A stretch of 64,000 nucleotides of DNA from Limenecus sp048360435 (GTDB taxonomy: Bacteria; Cyanobacteriota; Vampirovibrionia; Gastranaerophilales; Gastranaerophilaceae). A program made the translations under genes and the position numbers. The DNA is taken from positions 1-64,000 of the forward strand of contig DBGCOP010000040.1 in the NCBI GenBank assembly GCA_048360435.1, written 5' to 3'. Below are positions 34,390 to 43,342 of this stretch, in pieces. The stretch's first letter is position 1. The number at the start of each line of letters is the position of its first letter. The notes beneath the pieces were generated by a model that searched no databases, was not told the origin of the DNA, and was given only the letters and a program-made list of their open reading frames with translations.

Positions 34390-35913
34390 TTAATGTTTGA
34401 AATGTCTTATACCTGTTGTTATCATAACCATTTCATATTTATCGGCTGCGGCTATGACCTCTTTGTCTTTTATGCTGCCTCCGGGCTGGATTATTCCGCT
34501 GATTCGACATTGTGCGGCTGCTTGAATATTATCAATTGCAGGGAAAAATCCGTCAGATGCTGCGACAGCATTTTTTGCGCCGTCACAGGCTCTATTTAAG
34601 GCAATTTCCATTGCATCGATTCTGCTGGTTTGTCCACCGCATATGGCAAGTGTTTTAAAGTCTTTTGCGATTACTATTGCATTAGATTTAACGTGTTTGC
34701 ATACCTTCCAGGCAAACACCATGTCTTCAACCATTTCAGCTGAAGGTTTTTTCTTTGTCACCACCTGAAATGTATCTTTGTCGAGTTCTTTGTTATCAAT
34801 CTCTTGAATGAGTGTGCCGAAAGGTGTTTCTTTAATTTCTTTTTGAATAAGAGTTTTATATGTTTTTAAAGGAGTATTGAGTTTTATAATTCTCAAATTT
34901 TTCTTTGCTTTTAATATTTCCAGTGCGTCATCAGAAAATTCGGGAGCAATTACAACTTCCAGAAAAACAGATGAAGCATGTTTGGCGATTTCTTTATCAA
35001 CTTTTTGTGTGAATGCAATAATACCTCCGAAAGCACTTATGGGGTCAGCATCAAAGGCTTTTAAGTATGCTTCGTTTATAGATTTGCCCAAGGCAACTCC
35101 ACAGGGTGTATTGTGTTTTACAATTACACAACATGGAACATCATAGAATTCGCCTGCTATATTCAAAGCTGCTGTCATATCAAGAATGTTATTGTATGAA
35201 AGTTCTTTTCCGTTTAAAAACTCATAATCAACAATTTCTTTATTTTTATAAAGTGCTGCTTTTTGATGAGGATTTTCTCCATATCTGAGATCACCTTCTT
35301 TGTTCAAAAAGATTGTTTCATATTTACTTTTTTCTTCACAGAGTTCTTTGAGAATTACCGAGTCGTATTTTGATGTCAGCTCAAAAGCATCAAGTGCAAG
35401 CCCTTTTCTGAATTCGGGAGTTGTATCTCCGTTATTTTCTTCAAGGGTTTTCAATACTGTTGAATATTGGTTTACTGATGATACAACAGTTACATTTTTA
35501 TGATTCTTTGCTCCGGCTCTAAGAAGTGCAACACCGCCAATGTCAATATTGTCTATCAAAGTTTGTTCATCGTGAGCTTCTTTTGCAACTTTTTCAAATG
35601 GATAGAGATTTACTACCACCATTTGGAAAGCTTCTATTTCTTTGTCATCAAGTTCTTTTGCTTCATTTATATTTTGTGTATCTGCAAGTATTCCGGCATG
35701 TATTGCAGGATGCAATGTCTTAACTTTGCCTGAAAGCATTTCATCAAAATTTGTTATTTTACTTACTTCTATTGTTTCAATTCCGTTTTCATTTAAAAGT
35801 TTGGCTGTTGAACCTGTTGAAACAATTTCGTAACCATAAGCCTGTTGAATTGTTCTTGCGAAAGAAACTATATCTGTTTTATCAAAAACACTAATTAAAG
35901 CACGTTTTTTCAT
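34390..35913 (-). CDS. purH: Bifunctional AICAR transformylase/IMP cyclohydrolase
   Basis: Protein of 507 residues, standard for PurH. The N-terminal MGS-like IMP cyclohydrolase domain shows ALISVFDKTD, EIVSTGSTAKLL and GKVKTLHPAIHAGIL; the transformylase half shows LRYGENPHQKAALY, VKHNTPCGVALG, and a C-terminal QPGGSIKDKEVI. It performs the last two steps of IMP synthesis. The frame opens with TTG two codons earlier, but AGAGG is better spaced for the ATG at 35913. Just upstream (35950-35978) a GGGG/CCCC hairpin lies in its leader or beyond. Followed by the MFS gene. Confidence 0.97.
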   Translation of the reverse strand: MKKRALISVFDKTDIVSFARTIQQAYGYEIVSTGSTAKLLNENGIETIEVSKITNFDEMLSGKVKTLHPAIHAGILADTQNINEAKELDDKEIEAFQMVVVNLYPFEKVAKEAHDEQTLIDNIDIGGVALLRAGAKNHKNVTVVSSVNQYSTVLKTLEENNGDTTPEFRKGLALDAFELTSKYDSVILKELCEEKSKYETIFLNKEGDLRYGENPHQKAALYKNKEIVDYEFLNGKELSYNNILDMTAALNIAGEFYDVPCCVIVKHNTPCGVALGKSINEAYLKAFDADPISAFGGIIAFTQKVDKEIAKHASSVFLEVVIAPEFSDDALEILKAKKNLRIIKLNTPLKTYKTLIQKEIKETPFGTLIQEIDNKELDKDTFQVVTKKKPSAEMVEDMVFAWKVCKHVKSNAIVIAKDFKTLAICGGQTSRIDAMEIALNRACDGAKNAVAASDGFFPAIDNIQAAAQCRISGIIQPGGSIKDKEVIAAADKYEMVMITTGIRHFKH

Positions 35914-36037
35914 TTTCAATCCTCTTTTTATCCTTTGACTTTAAATTTAGCACAAAAGAGGGGTTGTGTCAGACCCCCTATGTGTTTATTGGTAATACTT
36001 GATAAAAATTATTTATAATGTATTATTGATATAGAAT

Positions 36038-36111
<74 letters not shown>

Positions 36112-36193
36112 TTTTTTTAGGTATTCATATTGGAGGCTTTTTGCATAAAAAACTAAAATAATTGAATTGGTTTTTTATGTTAAAACTTAGCAT

Positions 36194-38041
36194 ATGAAGA
36201 AAAAAATTTTTGAATTAATCAAGAAATATCCAATTAAGAATATAGAAAATGCTTTTGTTCAAAGTTTTATTAAATTTAATCATCTTACAATTAAGAATAA
36301 CAAATTGCTGTTAGATATTGTAAAAGATGATTCTGATATAACTAATACAATAAAATCAAAAATTGTTGCGCCAAAAAACATATATGAATTGGAAAATGTA
36401 TTTGAATTATTAATTCCCCAAGATGACAGAAAATTAAATGGGGCTTTTTTCACTCCTCCGATTATAGCAAACTATATTTCTAATGAACTAATTAAAACGG
36501 GAAATGAAAAGATTTGTGACCCAAGTTGTGGCTGCGGTGCTTTTTTAATTGCTGCAATAGAGGTGATTAAGAACAAGTTTAATAAGCCAGTGATTGAAAT
36601 AATTGAGGAAAATATTTATGGCTTTGATATTCTTGAATATAGTGTCAGACGGTGTAAAATTATTTTTTCAATTTTGGCTTTATTAAACAATCAGGACTTA
36701 AGAGAAATTCACTTTAATATATTTTGCCAAAATAGTTTAAATTTTAATTGGCCACAATTTTTTGAGCAATTTAATATTCAAAACGGATTTGATATAGTTG
36801 TTGGCAATCCTCCATATGTTAAATATCAAGATTTAAGTCAAAGTGTAAGGCAGAATTTACCAAATAATTGGAAAACAATAAAAGTTGGTAATTATAATTT
36901 ATATTTTGCTTTTTTTGAATTGGGTATAAACATTTTGAAAAAAAGAGGAAAGCTTGGTTATATTGTTCCAAATAACTATTTTACATCAATTTCCGGTATT
37001 AATTTAAGAATCTTCTTACAAAGTAATAAATTTATAGAAAAAATAATAGATTTTAATCATTTAAAAATATTTGAATCACAGACATATACATGTATAACCT
37101 TTTTATCTAAACAAAAAAATGACTATTTTTTGTTTGATAAAATATATGATAAATGTTTATTATCAAATTTAAGTAATTTAAATTTTTCAAAATGTTTTTT
37201 TGATGATTTAAATATGAAAAAATGGCGTTTACTTAGAACTTGTGATTTCGAAAATATAAAAAGGATTGAATCATTGGAATATAAGCTGGGTAATCTTTTC
37301 AATATAAAAGTAGGAATTGCAACTTGTAAAGATGAACTTTATTTTTTAAATGAAGATTCAGAAAAAAATAATTATTATATTAAGACTTATAATAATCAAG
37401 AATATTTAATAGAAAAAGAAGTAACGAGAAAAATATCAAAGATATCAGATTTTAGCACTCAAAAAAATTTTGAAAATAATAAAAGGAGAATTATTTTTCC
37501 GTACACAATTAATAACAACAAAGCTGTTGTTATTGATGAAGAATCTTTTAAATTGAAATATCCAAAATGTTATAAATACTTATTAGCAATAAAAGAAGAA
37601 CTTTCTGCAAGGGATAAGGGAAAAGGTTTATATCCCGCATGGTATGCTTATGCTAGAACACAGGGGCTGAACTTTTATGGTCAAAAACTATTAACACCGA
37701 CTTTTAGCGAAGAACCGAGGTTTTTGTTTGATTCTGATCCAACATCATTGTTTTGTAATGGTTATGCAATATATCAAAAAACGGATTTGCAAATGACTTT
37801 GTTAAATAAAAAAATGAGTTTTTCGGTGTTACAAAAAATATTGAATTCACAAGTAATGGATTATTATGTCAGAACAACAAGTGTATGTATTGATGGCGGT
37901 TATCCTTGTTATCAAAAAAATTTTATTGAGCTATTCGGAATTCCAGCATTTGAAGATGAAGAGATAAAATTTTTGGAATCAGAAAACTCTGAAATAAAAA
38001 TAAATGAATTTTTAAAAACAAAGTATCAATTATTGTTGTAA
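36194..38041 (+). CDS. Adenine-specific DNA methyltransferase (Eco57I/TaqI type)
   Basis: Protein of 615 residues. Motif X-like NGAFFTPPIIANYI (82-95), SAM motif I DPSCGCGAF (109-117) and catalytic motif IV NPPY (205-208) define a gamma-type N6-adenine methyltransferase. The C-terminal 250 residues resemble the TaqI-like target-recognition domain (WYAYARTQGLNFYGQKLLTP, CNGYAIYQ). No nuclease motif is evident inside it, so it is the modification partner of the converging gene at 38047-38820. No Shine-Dalgarno is seen. Base composition is markedly more AT-rich than flanking housekeeping genes, and it lies directly after tRNA-Arg, both signs of horizontal transfer. Confidence 0.9.
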   Translation: MKKKIFELIKKYPIKNIENAFVQSFIKFNHLTIKNNKLLLDIVKDDSDITNTIKSKIVAPKNIYELENVFELLIPQDDRKLNGAFFTPPIIANYISNELIKTGNEKICDPSCGCGAFLIAAIEVIKNKFNKPVIEIIEENIYGFDILEYSVRRCKIIFSILALLNNQDLREIHFNIFCQNSLNFNWPQFFEQFNIQNGFDIVVGNPPYVKYQDLSQSVRQNLPNNWKTIKVGNYNLYFAFFELGINILKKRGKLGYIVPNNYFTSISGINLRIFLQSNKFIEKIIDFNHLKIFESQTYTCITFLSKQKNDYFLFDKIYDKCLLSNLSNLNFSKCFFDDLNMKKWRLLRTCDFENIKRIESLEYKLGNLFNIKVGIATCKDELYFLNEDSEKNNYYIKTYNNQEYLIEKEVTRKISKISDFSTQKNFENNKRRIIFPYTINNNKAVVIDEESFKLKYPKCYKYLLAIKEELSARDKGKGLYPAWYAYARTQGLNFYGQKLLTPTFSEEPRFLFDSDPTSLFCNGYAIYQKTDLQMTLLNKKMSFSVLQKILNSQVMDYYVRTTSVCIDGGYPCYQKNFIELFGIPAFEDEEIKFLESENSEIKINEFLKTKYQLLL

Positions 38042-38046
38042 GAAAT

Positions 38047-38820
38047 TTAGCATTTAATACTACATTCAAATCTTTGTTTGTAAATTTTTAATAGATCACT
38101 TGCAAAATTGTCAAATGTCAATCCATCCATTGATACAGTTGAATTTTTATCAATTATTTTATCTTTTTTTAATTCTTCTATTGTAGAATAAATTTTAGGT
38201 TGTTTTTGTCGAAAATCTACAATGAGTAAACATACCCTTTCATATTTATATTCTTCTTTTTTGCTTAAATCACGATTGTTAATTAGTTGAAATTTATGTA
38301 TATAATCATCTATTTTGTGAAATTGATTGAATTTGATTTGGTTTTGTTTTATAGCTTTTGAACAATATTCATGTGTTGGAATAAGATAAACTTCGCCAAG
38401 GCATTGTTTTGGGTATTTTAAGTGAAGATTTAAAGATTCTGCAAACGTTCTTTCATATAGTGTATCAATGTTTTTTGCCATGCTGCTAAGTTGGCTTCTT
38501 ACATTAATTATAATAATTTTTTCACTATCATTAGATTGTGAAATATTTTTAATGTTTAAATTATCTGGAATAATGCATACATCCTGGCACTTTGCTTTTA
38601 ATAAACCTGTTATTTTTAATTCTGGCTTTGTATTGTCTAATGGTGGATAGATTAATTGTGGTGATATTCCATATTTTATAAATTCTGATTTTATTTCATT
38701 ATGTAGAATATTAATAAGTTTTTGTGAACGAATTAAACTTGTTTGTGCAATTCTTCCATTTTTTAAAATTGCAGACTCTAATTCATTTTTTATTAAAAAC
38801 AATGCATTTTCGATAGACAT
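38047..38820 (-). CDS. Probable type II restriction endonuclease
   Basis: Protein of 257 residues; no nuclease family recognised with certainty. A mixed strand region KAKCQDVCIIPD followed by KIIIINVRSQLSS could be a divergent PD-(D/E)xK core, and a later NLHLKYPKQCLGEVYLIPTHEYCSKAI stretch is ordered like a catalytic alpha/beta fold. The assignment rests mainly on context: it converges with a DNA methyltransferase (five bases between stops) and its ATG overlaps the stop of an XRE controller. Very AT-rich. An alternative is an unrelated accessory protein of the R-M island. Confidence 0.6.
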   Translation of the reverse strand: MSIENALFLIKNELESAILKNGRIAQTSLIRSQKLINILHNEIKSEFIKYGISPQLIYPPLDNTKPELKITGLLKAKCQDVCIIPDNLNIKNISQSNDSEKIIIINVRSQLSSMAKNIDTLYERTFAESLNLHLKYPKQCLGEVYLIPTHEYCSKAIKQNQIKFNQFHKIDDYIHKFQLINNRDLSKKEEYKYERVCLLIVDFRQKQPKIYSTIEELKKDKIIDKNSTVSMDGLTFDNFASDLLKIYKQRFECSIKC

Positions 38821-39038
38821 TAATTAATTCCTTTGAATATGTCTGAAAGATTTAAGCTTAGAGCATTAGCAATTTTATAAATATTTGATAATGTTATATT
38901 TTTTTCTGCTCGTTCAACCATTCCAATATAAGTGCGATGTACCCCAGCTTTTTCAGCCAAAGCCTCTTGTGATAAATTGAGTTTTTGTCTTTCTTCTTTA
39001 ATTCTTTTGCCAAAATCTATTAAAATTTTCTTTTTCAT
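38820..39038 (-). CDS. XRE-family controller protein of the R-M system
   Basis: Protein of 72 residues consisting of one helix-turn-helix (DFGKRIKEERQKLNLSQEAL, AEKAGVHRTYIGMVERAEKN, NALSLNLSDIF), the size and form of restriction-modification C proteins. C proteins bind C-boxes upstream of their own gene and delay nuclease expression until DNA is methylated. A TAGAAT box ends six bases before the ATG with no Shine-Dalgarno, as in known leaderless C genes. The nuclease candidate follows with one shared base. Confidence 0.85.
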   Translation of the reverse strand: MKKKILIDFGKRIKEERQKLNLSQEALAEKAGVHRTYIGMVERAEKNITLSNIYKIANALSLNLSDIFKGIN

Positions 39039-39044
39039 TGTTGT

Positions 39045-39050
39045 ATTCTA
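39045..39050 (-). promoter_or_regulatory. -10 box of leaderless controller promoter
   Basis: On the minus strand TAGAAT is followed by six bases and then ATG. No ribosome site. Confidence 0.5.
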
Positions 39051-39061
39051 TATAATTGCTA

Positions 39062-39085
39062 ACTATGATTCTACATACTATAATT
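39062..39085. promoter_or_regulatory. Candidate C-box direct repeats
   Basis: ACTATGATT (39062-39070) and ACTATAATT (39077-39085) are near-identical nonamers 15 bases apart, lying upstream of the controller's -10 box. Tandem half-sites at this position fit a C-protein operator, but the rest of the region is also AT-rich. Confidence 0.35.
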
Positions 39086-39144
39086 AGTAATAATATTTTT
39101 TTATTTTAAAATAAGATTAGGCTTCTAAACGAAAGGTGTATATA

Positions 39145-39474
39145 ATGAAGAAGTGTAAAATTACTGTTTTAAAAAGAAATTTTGATGAAGAACTTTCAAA
39201 ACAATATGGAATTGACGGATTAACAGCTTGTCCTATGTTAAAAGAAGGACAAGAATTTTATGCAGATTGGGAATGTCCGAAAGGTTTTTGTAATGAAGCT
39301 TGGAAGGCAATTTATCAGTATGTTTTTGCTCTGTCTCATGGTGCTTCTGATTTATTCTATTATGGTGATTGGATTAAAGAAAAAGGTGTTGCTATTGTAA
39401 GTTGTAATGACGGTTTGAGACCGGTTGTTTTCAAAATTGAAAAAACTGATATTGAATCAAGACCCAATGAATAA
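39145..39474 (+). CDS. TIGR04076-like small protein
   Basis: Protein of 109 residues from the ATG at 39145; AAAGG lies eight bases upstream, whereas the in-frame GTG at 39136 overlaps that site. The KKCKITVLKR start, an early Asp/Tyr region, GLTACPMLKEGQEF, CPKGFCNEAWKAIY and ALSHGA match the TIGR04076 family of roughly 85-110 residues, whose function is not established. Cysteines at the ACP and FC positions are conserved family features and could bind metal. It is a one-gene unit closed by a terminator. Confidence 0.75.
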   Translation: MKKCKITVLKRNFDEELSKQYGIDGLTACPMLKEGQEFYADWECPKGFCNEAWKAIYQYVFALSHGASDLFYYGDWIKEKGVAIVSCNDGLRPVVFKIEKTDIESRPNE

Positions 39475-39480
39475 TATATA

Positions 39481-39508
39481 AAAAGCTCCCTATACAGGGA
39501 GCTTTTTT
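39481..39508. terminator. Bidirectional terminator
   Basis: AAAAGCTCCC and GGGAGCTTTT around TATACA-type loop, followed by a T-run. It separates the TIGR04076-like gene from the converging Cys-rich gene. Confidence 0.9.
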
Positions 39509-40111
39509 CTATTTACAACCGCATTCGCATTTTGGTTTGTTATGTTCTTTGCACTTTTCTTTTTTCATTTTTTTGTAGCTGTCTTTCTGACAGTTGTTCA
39601 AAATTTCTTCAAAACATTTATCGTGTTGTTTTTTCTTATCTTTGATTTCTGATTTTAAATCTTTGATTTTTTCTTTTTGTGCTTTTATGTCATTTGTACA
39701 TTTTTTGTCACATTTCATTTGTTTAAGTTTTGCTTTTTCTTGTTTTAGGCACATTTTTAGCGGTGCAATTTCGTCAAAGAATTTTTCATCAATACATTTT
39801 GCTTTTACTCGTTGTTCTTGAGTTAGAGCTAATCTTGTGTAAATTGTGCATCTTTTTTCGAAATATTTTGTTTTCCATGCTTGAAGTTCTTCGCAGGAAT
39901 TGAATACAGGCGCGGTGTTGCATCCGCAGTCGCATTTTGGTGTACAACCGTCTTTGCATTCCGGTTTTTCACAAGGATTGCAATTGCAAGGTTGTTTAAC
40001 CTGACAGGGGGAAGATTTTACGGGACAGGCGACAGGTACGTTTGTTTGTGCGCATACACTCATAACAGAGCATACCATTGCAGCAGTGAGGGTGATTGCG
40101 AGTTTTTTCAT
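39509..40111 (-). CDS. Secreted cysteine-rich, Spy-like helical protein
   Basis: Protein of 200 residues with a signal peptide (residues 1-21, VCAQ cleavage region). The mature protein has 22 cysteines, including clustered CNCNPC and CDCGC before residue 65 and a CECGC near the C-terminus. The middle reads LALTQEQRVKAKCIDEKFF, like the LTxxQ helix motif of the Spy/CpxP family, with cysteines inserted about every turn of the following lysine-rich helices. Spy-like proteins are periplasmic chaperones or metal-stress sensors; the added cysteines suggest metal binding or disulfide cross-linking. AAGGAG precedes the ATG. No partner gene is adjacent. Confidence 0.75.
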   Translation of the reverse strand: MKKLAITLTAAMVCSVMSVCAQTNVPVACPVKSSPCQVKQPCNCNPCEKPECKDGCTPKCDCGCNTAPVFNSCEELQAWKTKYFEKRCTIYTRLALTQEQRVKAKCIDEKFFDEIAPLKMCLKQEKAKLKQMKCDKKCTNDIKAQKEKIKDLKSEIKDKKKQHDKCFEEILNNCQKDSYKKMKKEKCKEHNKPKCECGCK

Positions 40112-40333
40112 ATAGTTCTCCTTAAATTTACAAATAACTTTTGTTATTCACAAGTTAATTATAAAGTTTCCTGCGCGGCTGTAAACTCTGAATGGGGGTA
40201 GCCTGTAAGGTTATTTTTTTGAAGTATATAGTTGATTAAAATTGTTCAAGTGATTTAATTTTAATTAAAATTGATAGTGTTAAGATTAATGTTTGCCGTT
40301 AAGAATTAAAAAAACATAAAAAAAGGAAAAATT

Positions 40334-41383
40334 ATGCCCATTTCAGTGAATTTAAAAGTTTTGGGAAAATATCTCGACCAACCGTCTATGGTTAAAAAGT
40401 TATATAATACAATGCCGCCTGTACTCACTGGCTTGGCCGCAGGGTATGGAATCTATGATACATTTCAGTCTCCAAAAGAGAACGGAGAAAGAAAAAAAAG
40501 AGCAATAAAAAACGCATCAGTCCTTGCTTTTACAGTAGTTTCTGCCTTGCTTGCAACAAGAGGATTGACGCTAAAGAAAAAAGAAGTTTTTCCCGGGATA
40601 ATTGAATTGCCTGAAATTGACAAAAACGGAATTGCTGAAGTTCTTACAAAACCTATTTCAGATAAGGCTAAAAAACTTGTTAATAAAGTTAAAGAGGAAA
40701 AAATCCTGAAATTTTCCTCTGTAAAGACTCTTATGCAAGAGTTTAGAGATAAATTTAAAGATGAAAATTTAATTTCAAAAGTGATTCCGAATCCTGAGAG
40801 TGAAGCACCTTTTGCTGATCTTGGGAAGTTATCTTTGTTAGGGTTTATACCTGTTGTTGGCGGTATATTAGGTGGAGTTGTCGGTGATAAATTAACTAAA
40901 GATGATTGGAAAAAGAATTTTCCTGATAAAGTTAAGGAAGGCACTTATCAATATTTGAATAATATTGCACTATGCAATGTAGGTGCAGGTTTGGGTGCAT
41001 TAACAATGAACGCTTTCAACGTCAAGTCTAAAGCTGCAAGGTTTGCTGCAATGATGACGGGAGTTCTTGGTGTGGGACTTGTTGCAGGCAATGCAATTGC
41101 AAACTTTGTCGGTAAAAATTACATTGATCCCATATTCGATAAAAACAAGAAAAAAGAGAATAAGTCTATAAAAGATATGGTTAAAAACCTGAATTCCGAA
41201 AGACATCCTGAAGCTTTGGATGTAAGCTTGCACCTTGATGATGTTGCTTCTGTGGGATTCATTTCAGGTTTAAAATGGATAGGGCCTATTCTTCCTGTTT
41301 TATATTCAGTTTCTGCATACAGGGCCGGCATAGGATATAGAAACGGACATCAGGAGCCGCAAAATATTGTTAAGCAAAATTAA
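40334..41383 (+). CDS. Unrecognised multi-span membrane protein
   Basis: Protein of 349 residues; family not recognised. Hydrophobic spans occur at about 28-42, 60-77, 160-182, 212-230, 236-258 and 305-330, several being glycine-rich (GGILGGVVG, GAGLGAL) as in helix-packing motifs. Charged loops of 60-80 residues lie between. No catalytic or transport signature. The style (glycine-rich short spans, amphipathic Lys-rich linkers) resembles the protein at 21701-23200 and the small one at 56170. AAGGAAAAA precedes the ATG. The 222-base gap upstream holds an AATAAC/GTTATT hairpin and AT-rich promoter-like sequence only. Confidence 0.7.
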   Translation: MPISVNLKVLGKYLDQPSMVKKLYNTMPPVLTGLAAGYGIYDTFQSPKENGERKKRAIKNASVLAFTVVSALLATRGLTLKKKEVFPGIIELPEIDKNGIAEVLTKPISDKAKKLVNKVKEEKILKFSSVKTLMQEFRDKFKDENLISKVIPNPESEAPFADLGKLSLLGFIPVVGGILGGVVGDKLTKDDWKKNFPDKVKEGTYQYLNNIALCNVGAGLGALTMNAFNVKSKAARFAAMMTGVLGVGLVAGNAIANFVGKNYIDPIFDKNKKKENKSIKDMVKNLNSERHPEALDVSLHLDDVASVGFISGLKWIGPILPVLYSVSAYRAGIGYRNGHQEPQNIVKQN

Positions 41384-41423
41384 TTCCCTCCTTTCACCAT
41401 GTTTGCTTATATTATGTTTGGGA

Positions 41424-41526
41424 TATAATTAACAATGTAGTACAGTAATTGAACTTTATACGGAAAACGCAGGGGCAGACGCCTGAAACAGAGCGAAAGC
41501 AAAACCCGCCAAGTATGTTAAAGTTC
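41424..41526 (+). promoter_or_regulatory. rpsB promoter -10 and structured 5' leader
   Basis: TATAAT at 41424-41429 would start an RNA near 41436. GAACTTTA (41451-41458) and TAAAGTTC (41519-41526) pair perfectly and enclose about 60 bases with further stems (CAGG/CCTG, GC-GAAA-GC, GGGG/CCC). The domain ends 19 bases before the rpsB ATG, next to the ribosome site. This is the layout of an autoregulatory ribosomal-protein leader; S2 as ligand is inferred. Confidence 0.55.
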
Positions 41527-41545
41527 GTAGAAAAAGGAGAAACAG

Positions 41546-42328
41546 ATGCCGGTAGCATCAATGATTGATTTACTCGAAGCAGGTGTACACTTCGGACACC
41601 AGACACAAAGATGGAACCCCAAAATGAAACCGTATATTTACGGTGCAAGAAATGGAATCTATGTATTAGACTTGAGAAAAACTTCTGACAAATTAGACGA
41701 AGCTTATGCTATTGTTAGAGAATTTGCAGCAAGAGGCAAAAACATTCTTTTCGTAGGTACAAAAAAACAAGCATCTGAAGTTGTTGCTGAAGAAGCAGCA
41801 AGATGCGGAATGTATTATATCAACCGTCGCTGGTTAGGCGGTATGTTGACTAACTTTGAAACTATCAGAGGCAGAGTTAACAAACTCAGAGAACTTGAAG
41901 AGTTCGTAAACTCAGGTCACATCGAAAAACTTCCGAAAAAAGAAGTTGTTCAAATGACTAAAAAACTTGAAAAATTGTCAAAAACATTGGGTGGTATCAA
42001 AGAAATGCGCGGTATGCCCGATCTGATTTTTGTAGTTGATCAGAAAAAAGAAGATATTGCTATTGCAGAAGCTAATAAATTGCATATTCCTGTAATTTGT
42101 CTTGCTGATACAAACGCTAATCCTGACGGAATTGATTATATTATTCCCGGTAATGATGATGCTATTCGTTCAATCAGATTGGTTGCTTCAAAACTTGCTG
42201 ATGCTGTTTTGGAAGGTAAGCAATTGAGAGAAAATAAAGCAGTTGGCGCAAAAGCAGAAACTATTAAAGCTGAAGATGCAGGTGTTACTGAAGAAGCTAA
42301 AACAGAAGAAGCTCCCGCTGAAGCTTAG
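41546..42328 (+). CDS. rpsB: 30S ribosomal protein S2
   Basis: Protein of 260 residues. MIDLLEAGVHFGHQTQRWNPKMKPYIYGARNGIYVLDL at the start, WLGGMLTNF, KLPKKEVVQ, GGIKEMRGMPDLIFVVD and DTNANPDGIDYIIPGNDDAIRSI are hallmark S2 segments. The last 40 residues are an acidic, alanine-rich extension beyond the core. S2 sits on the solvent side of the 30S subunit. AAGGAG precedes the ATG. It is followed by tsf as in most bacteria, with a structured spacer between. Confidence 0.98.
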   Translation: MPVASMIDLLEAGVHFGHQTQRWNPKMKPYIYGARNGIYVLDLRKTSDKLDEAYAIVREFAARGKNILFVGTKKQASEVVAEEAARCGMYYINRRWLGGMLTNFETIRGRVNKLRELEEFVNSGHIEKLPKKEVVQMTKKLEKLSKTLGGIKEMRGMPDLIFVVDQKKEDIAIAEANKLHIPVICLADTNANPDGIDYIIPGNDDAIRSIRLVASKLADAVLEGKQLRENKAVGAKAETIKAEDAGVTEEAKTEEAPAEA

Positions 42329-42340
42329 TCAAAATACTTT

Positions 42341-42379
42341 ATAGCGGGTAAGGTAATATAAAAATGCCGTGCCCGCTAT
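42341..42379 (+). promoter_or_regulatory. rpsB-tsf intergenic hairpin
   Basis: ATAGCGGG (42341-42348) pairs with CCCGCTAT (42372-42379), with GGTA/TGCC extending the stem inside. There is no T-run after it, so processing or partial attenuation is more likely than full termination. Confidence 0.5.
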
Positions 42380-42421
42380 TATTATAAATTATTATTAATT
42401 TAATAAAGAGAGGATAAAATT

Positions 42422-43288
42422 ATGACAATAACCGCTGCTATGGTAAAAGAACTTAGAGAAAAAACCGGTGCAGGCATACTTGATGCCAAAAAAGCACTTA
42501 CCGAAAACGACGGTGATATGGAAAAAGCTATGGAATATCTCCGCCAAAAAGGTATTGCTTCTGCTGAAAAGAAAATGGGTAGAATTGCAGCTGAAGGTTT
42601 GGTTGGTTCTTATGTTGAAGGCAATGTTGGTGCAATGATTGAAGTAAACTGTGAAACTGATTTTGTTGCTAAGAACGATGAGTTCAAAGAGCTTGTTTCT
42701 AATCTTGCCCAGCTGATTGTTGCTAAAAAGCCTGCTGATGTTGATGCTTTGTTAGCTACAACCTGTGATAAATGCAACAAAAAAGTAGAAGAAATTATCA
42801 AAGAAAAAGTAGCTACTATCGGTGAAAAAATTACTGTAAGAAGATTTGTAATTGTTGAAGGTAATCCTGCTACTTATATCCACAACGGAAAAATCGGCGT
42901 ATTGCTCAATACTGACAAAGCTGATGAAGCTCTTGAAAAAGATATTTGCTTGCACATTGCTTCAAACGCTCCTGAATTTGTTTCAAGAGAAGAAATTCCT
43001 CAGTCTGTAATTGACGAAGAAACAAGAATCGAAATGGGCAAAGAAGACTTGGCTAAAAAGCCTGAAAACATCAGAGCAAAAATCGTTGAAGGCAGAATCA
43101 ACAAACTGATGGCTTCAAGATGTCTTCTCGAACAGCCGTTTGTTAAAAACCCTGACGAAACTGTTGCACAGCTTTGTGAAGGCAAATTGACTGTTAAGTC
43201 TTTTGTTCGTTACGTGCTCGGTGAAGGTCTTGAAAAAAGACAAGACAACTTTGCTGAAGAAGTAGCAAGCCAAATGGCAGGAAACTAG
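42422..43288 (+). CDS. tsf: Elongation factor Ts
   Basis: Protein of 288 residues. The N-terminal UBA-like ITAAMVKELREKTGAGILDAKKAL, then EAMEYLRQKGIASAEKK, and the core GAMIEVNCETDFVAKND are diagnostic. Two C-terminal domain repeats are present, one with an unusual pair of cysteines (TCDKCNKKVEE). It exchanges GDP for GTP on EF-Tu. GAGAGGAT precedes the ATG and a terminator follows. Confidence 0.98.
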   Translation: MTITAAMVKELREKTGAGILDAKKALTENDGDMEKAMEYLRQKGIASAEKKMGRIAAEGLVGSYVEGNVGAMIEVNCETDFVAKNDEFKELVSNLAQLIVAKKPADVDALLATTCDKCNKKVEEIIKEKVATIGEKITVRRFVIVEGNPATYIHNGKIGVLLNTDKADEALEKDICLHIASNAPEFVSREEIPQSVIDEETRIEMGKEDLAKKPENIRAKIVEGRINKLMASRCLLEQPFVKNPDETVAQLCEGKLTVKSFVRYVLGEGLEKRQDNFAEEVASQMAGN

Positions 43289-43305
43289 AAGTCAGCACAA
43301 ATATT

Positions 43306-43342
43306 TAAAAAAAGCCTCTTGCAATTTGCAGGGGGCTTTTTT
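43306..43342. terminator. Terminator after tsf
   Basis: AAAAGCC...TTGCA and TGCAG...GGCTTTTTT form a long stem ending in eight T residues. The stop of the converging XRE gene abuts its right end. Confidence 0.9.
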
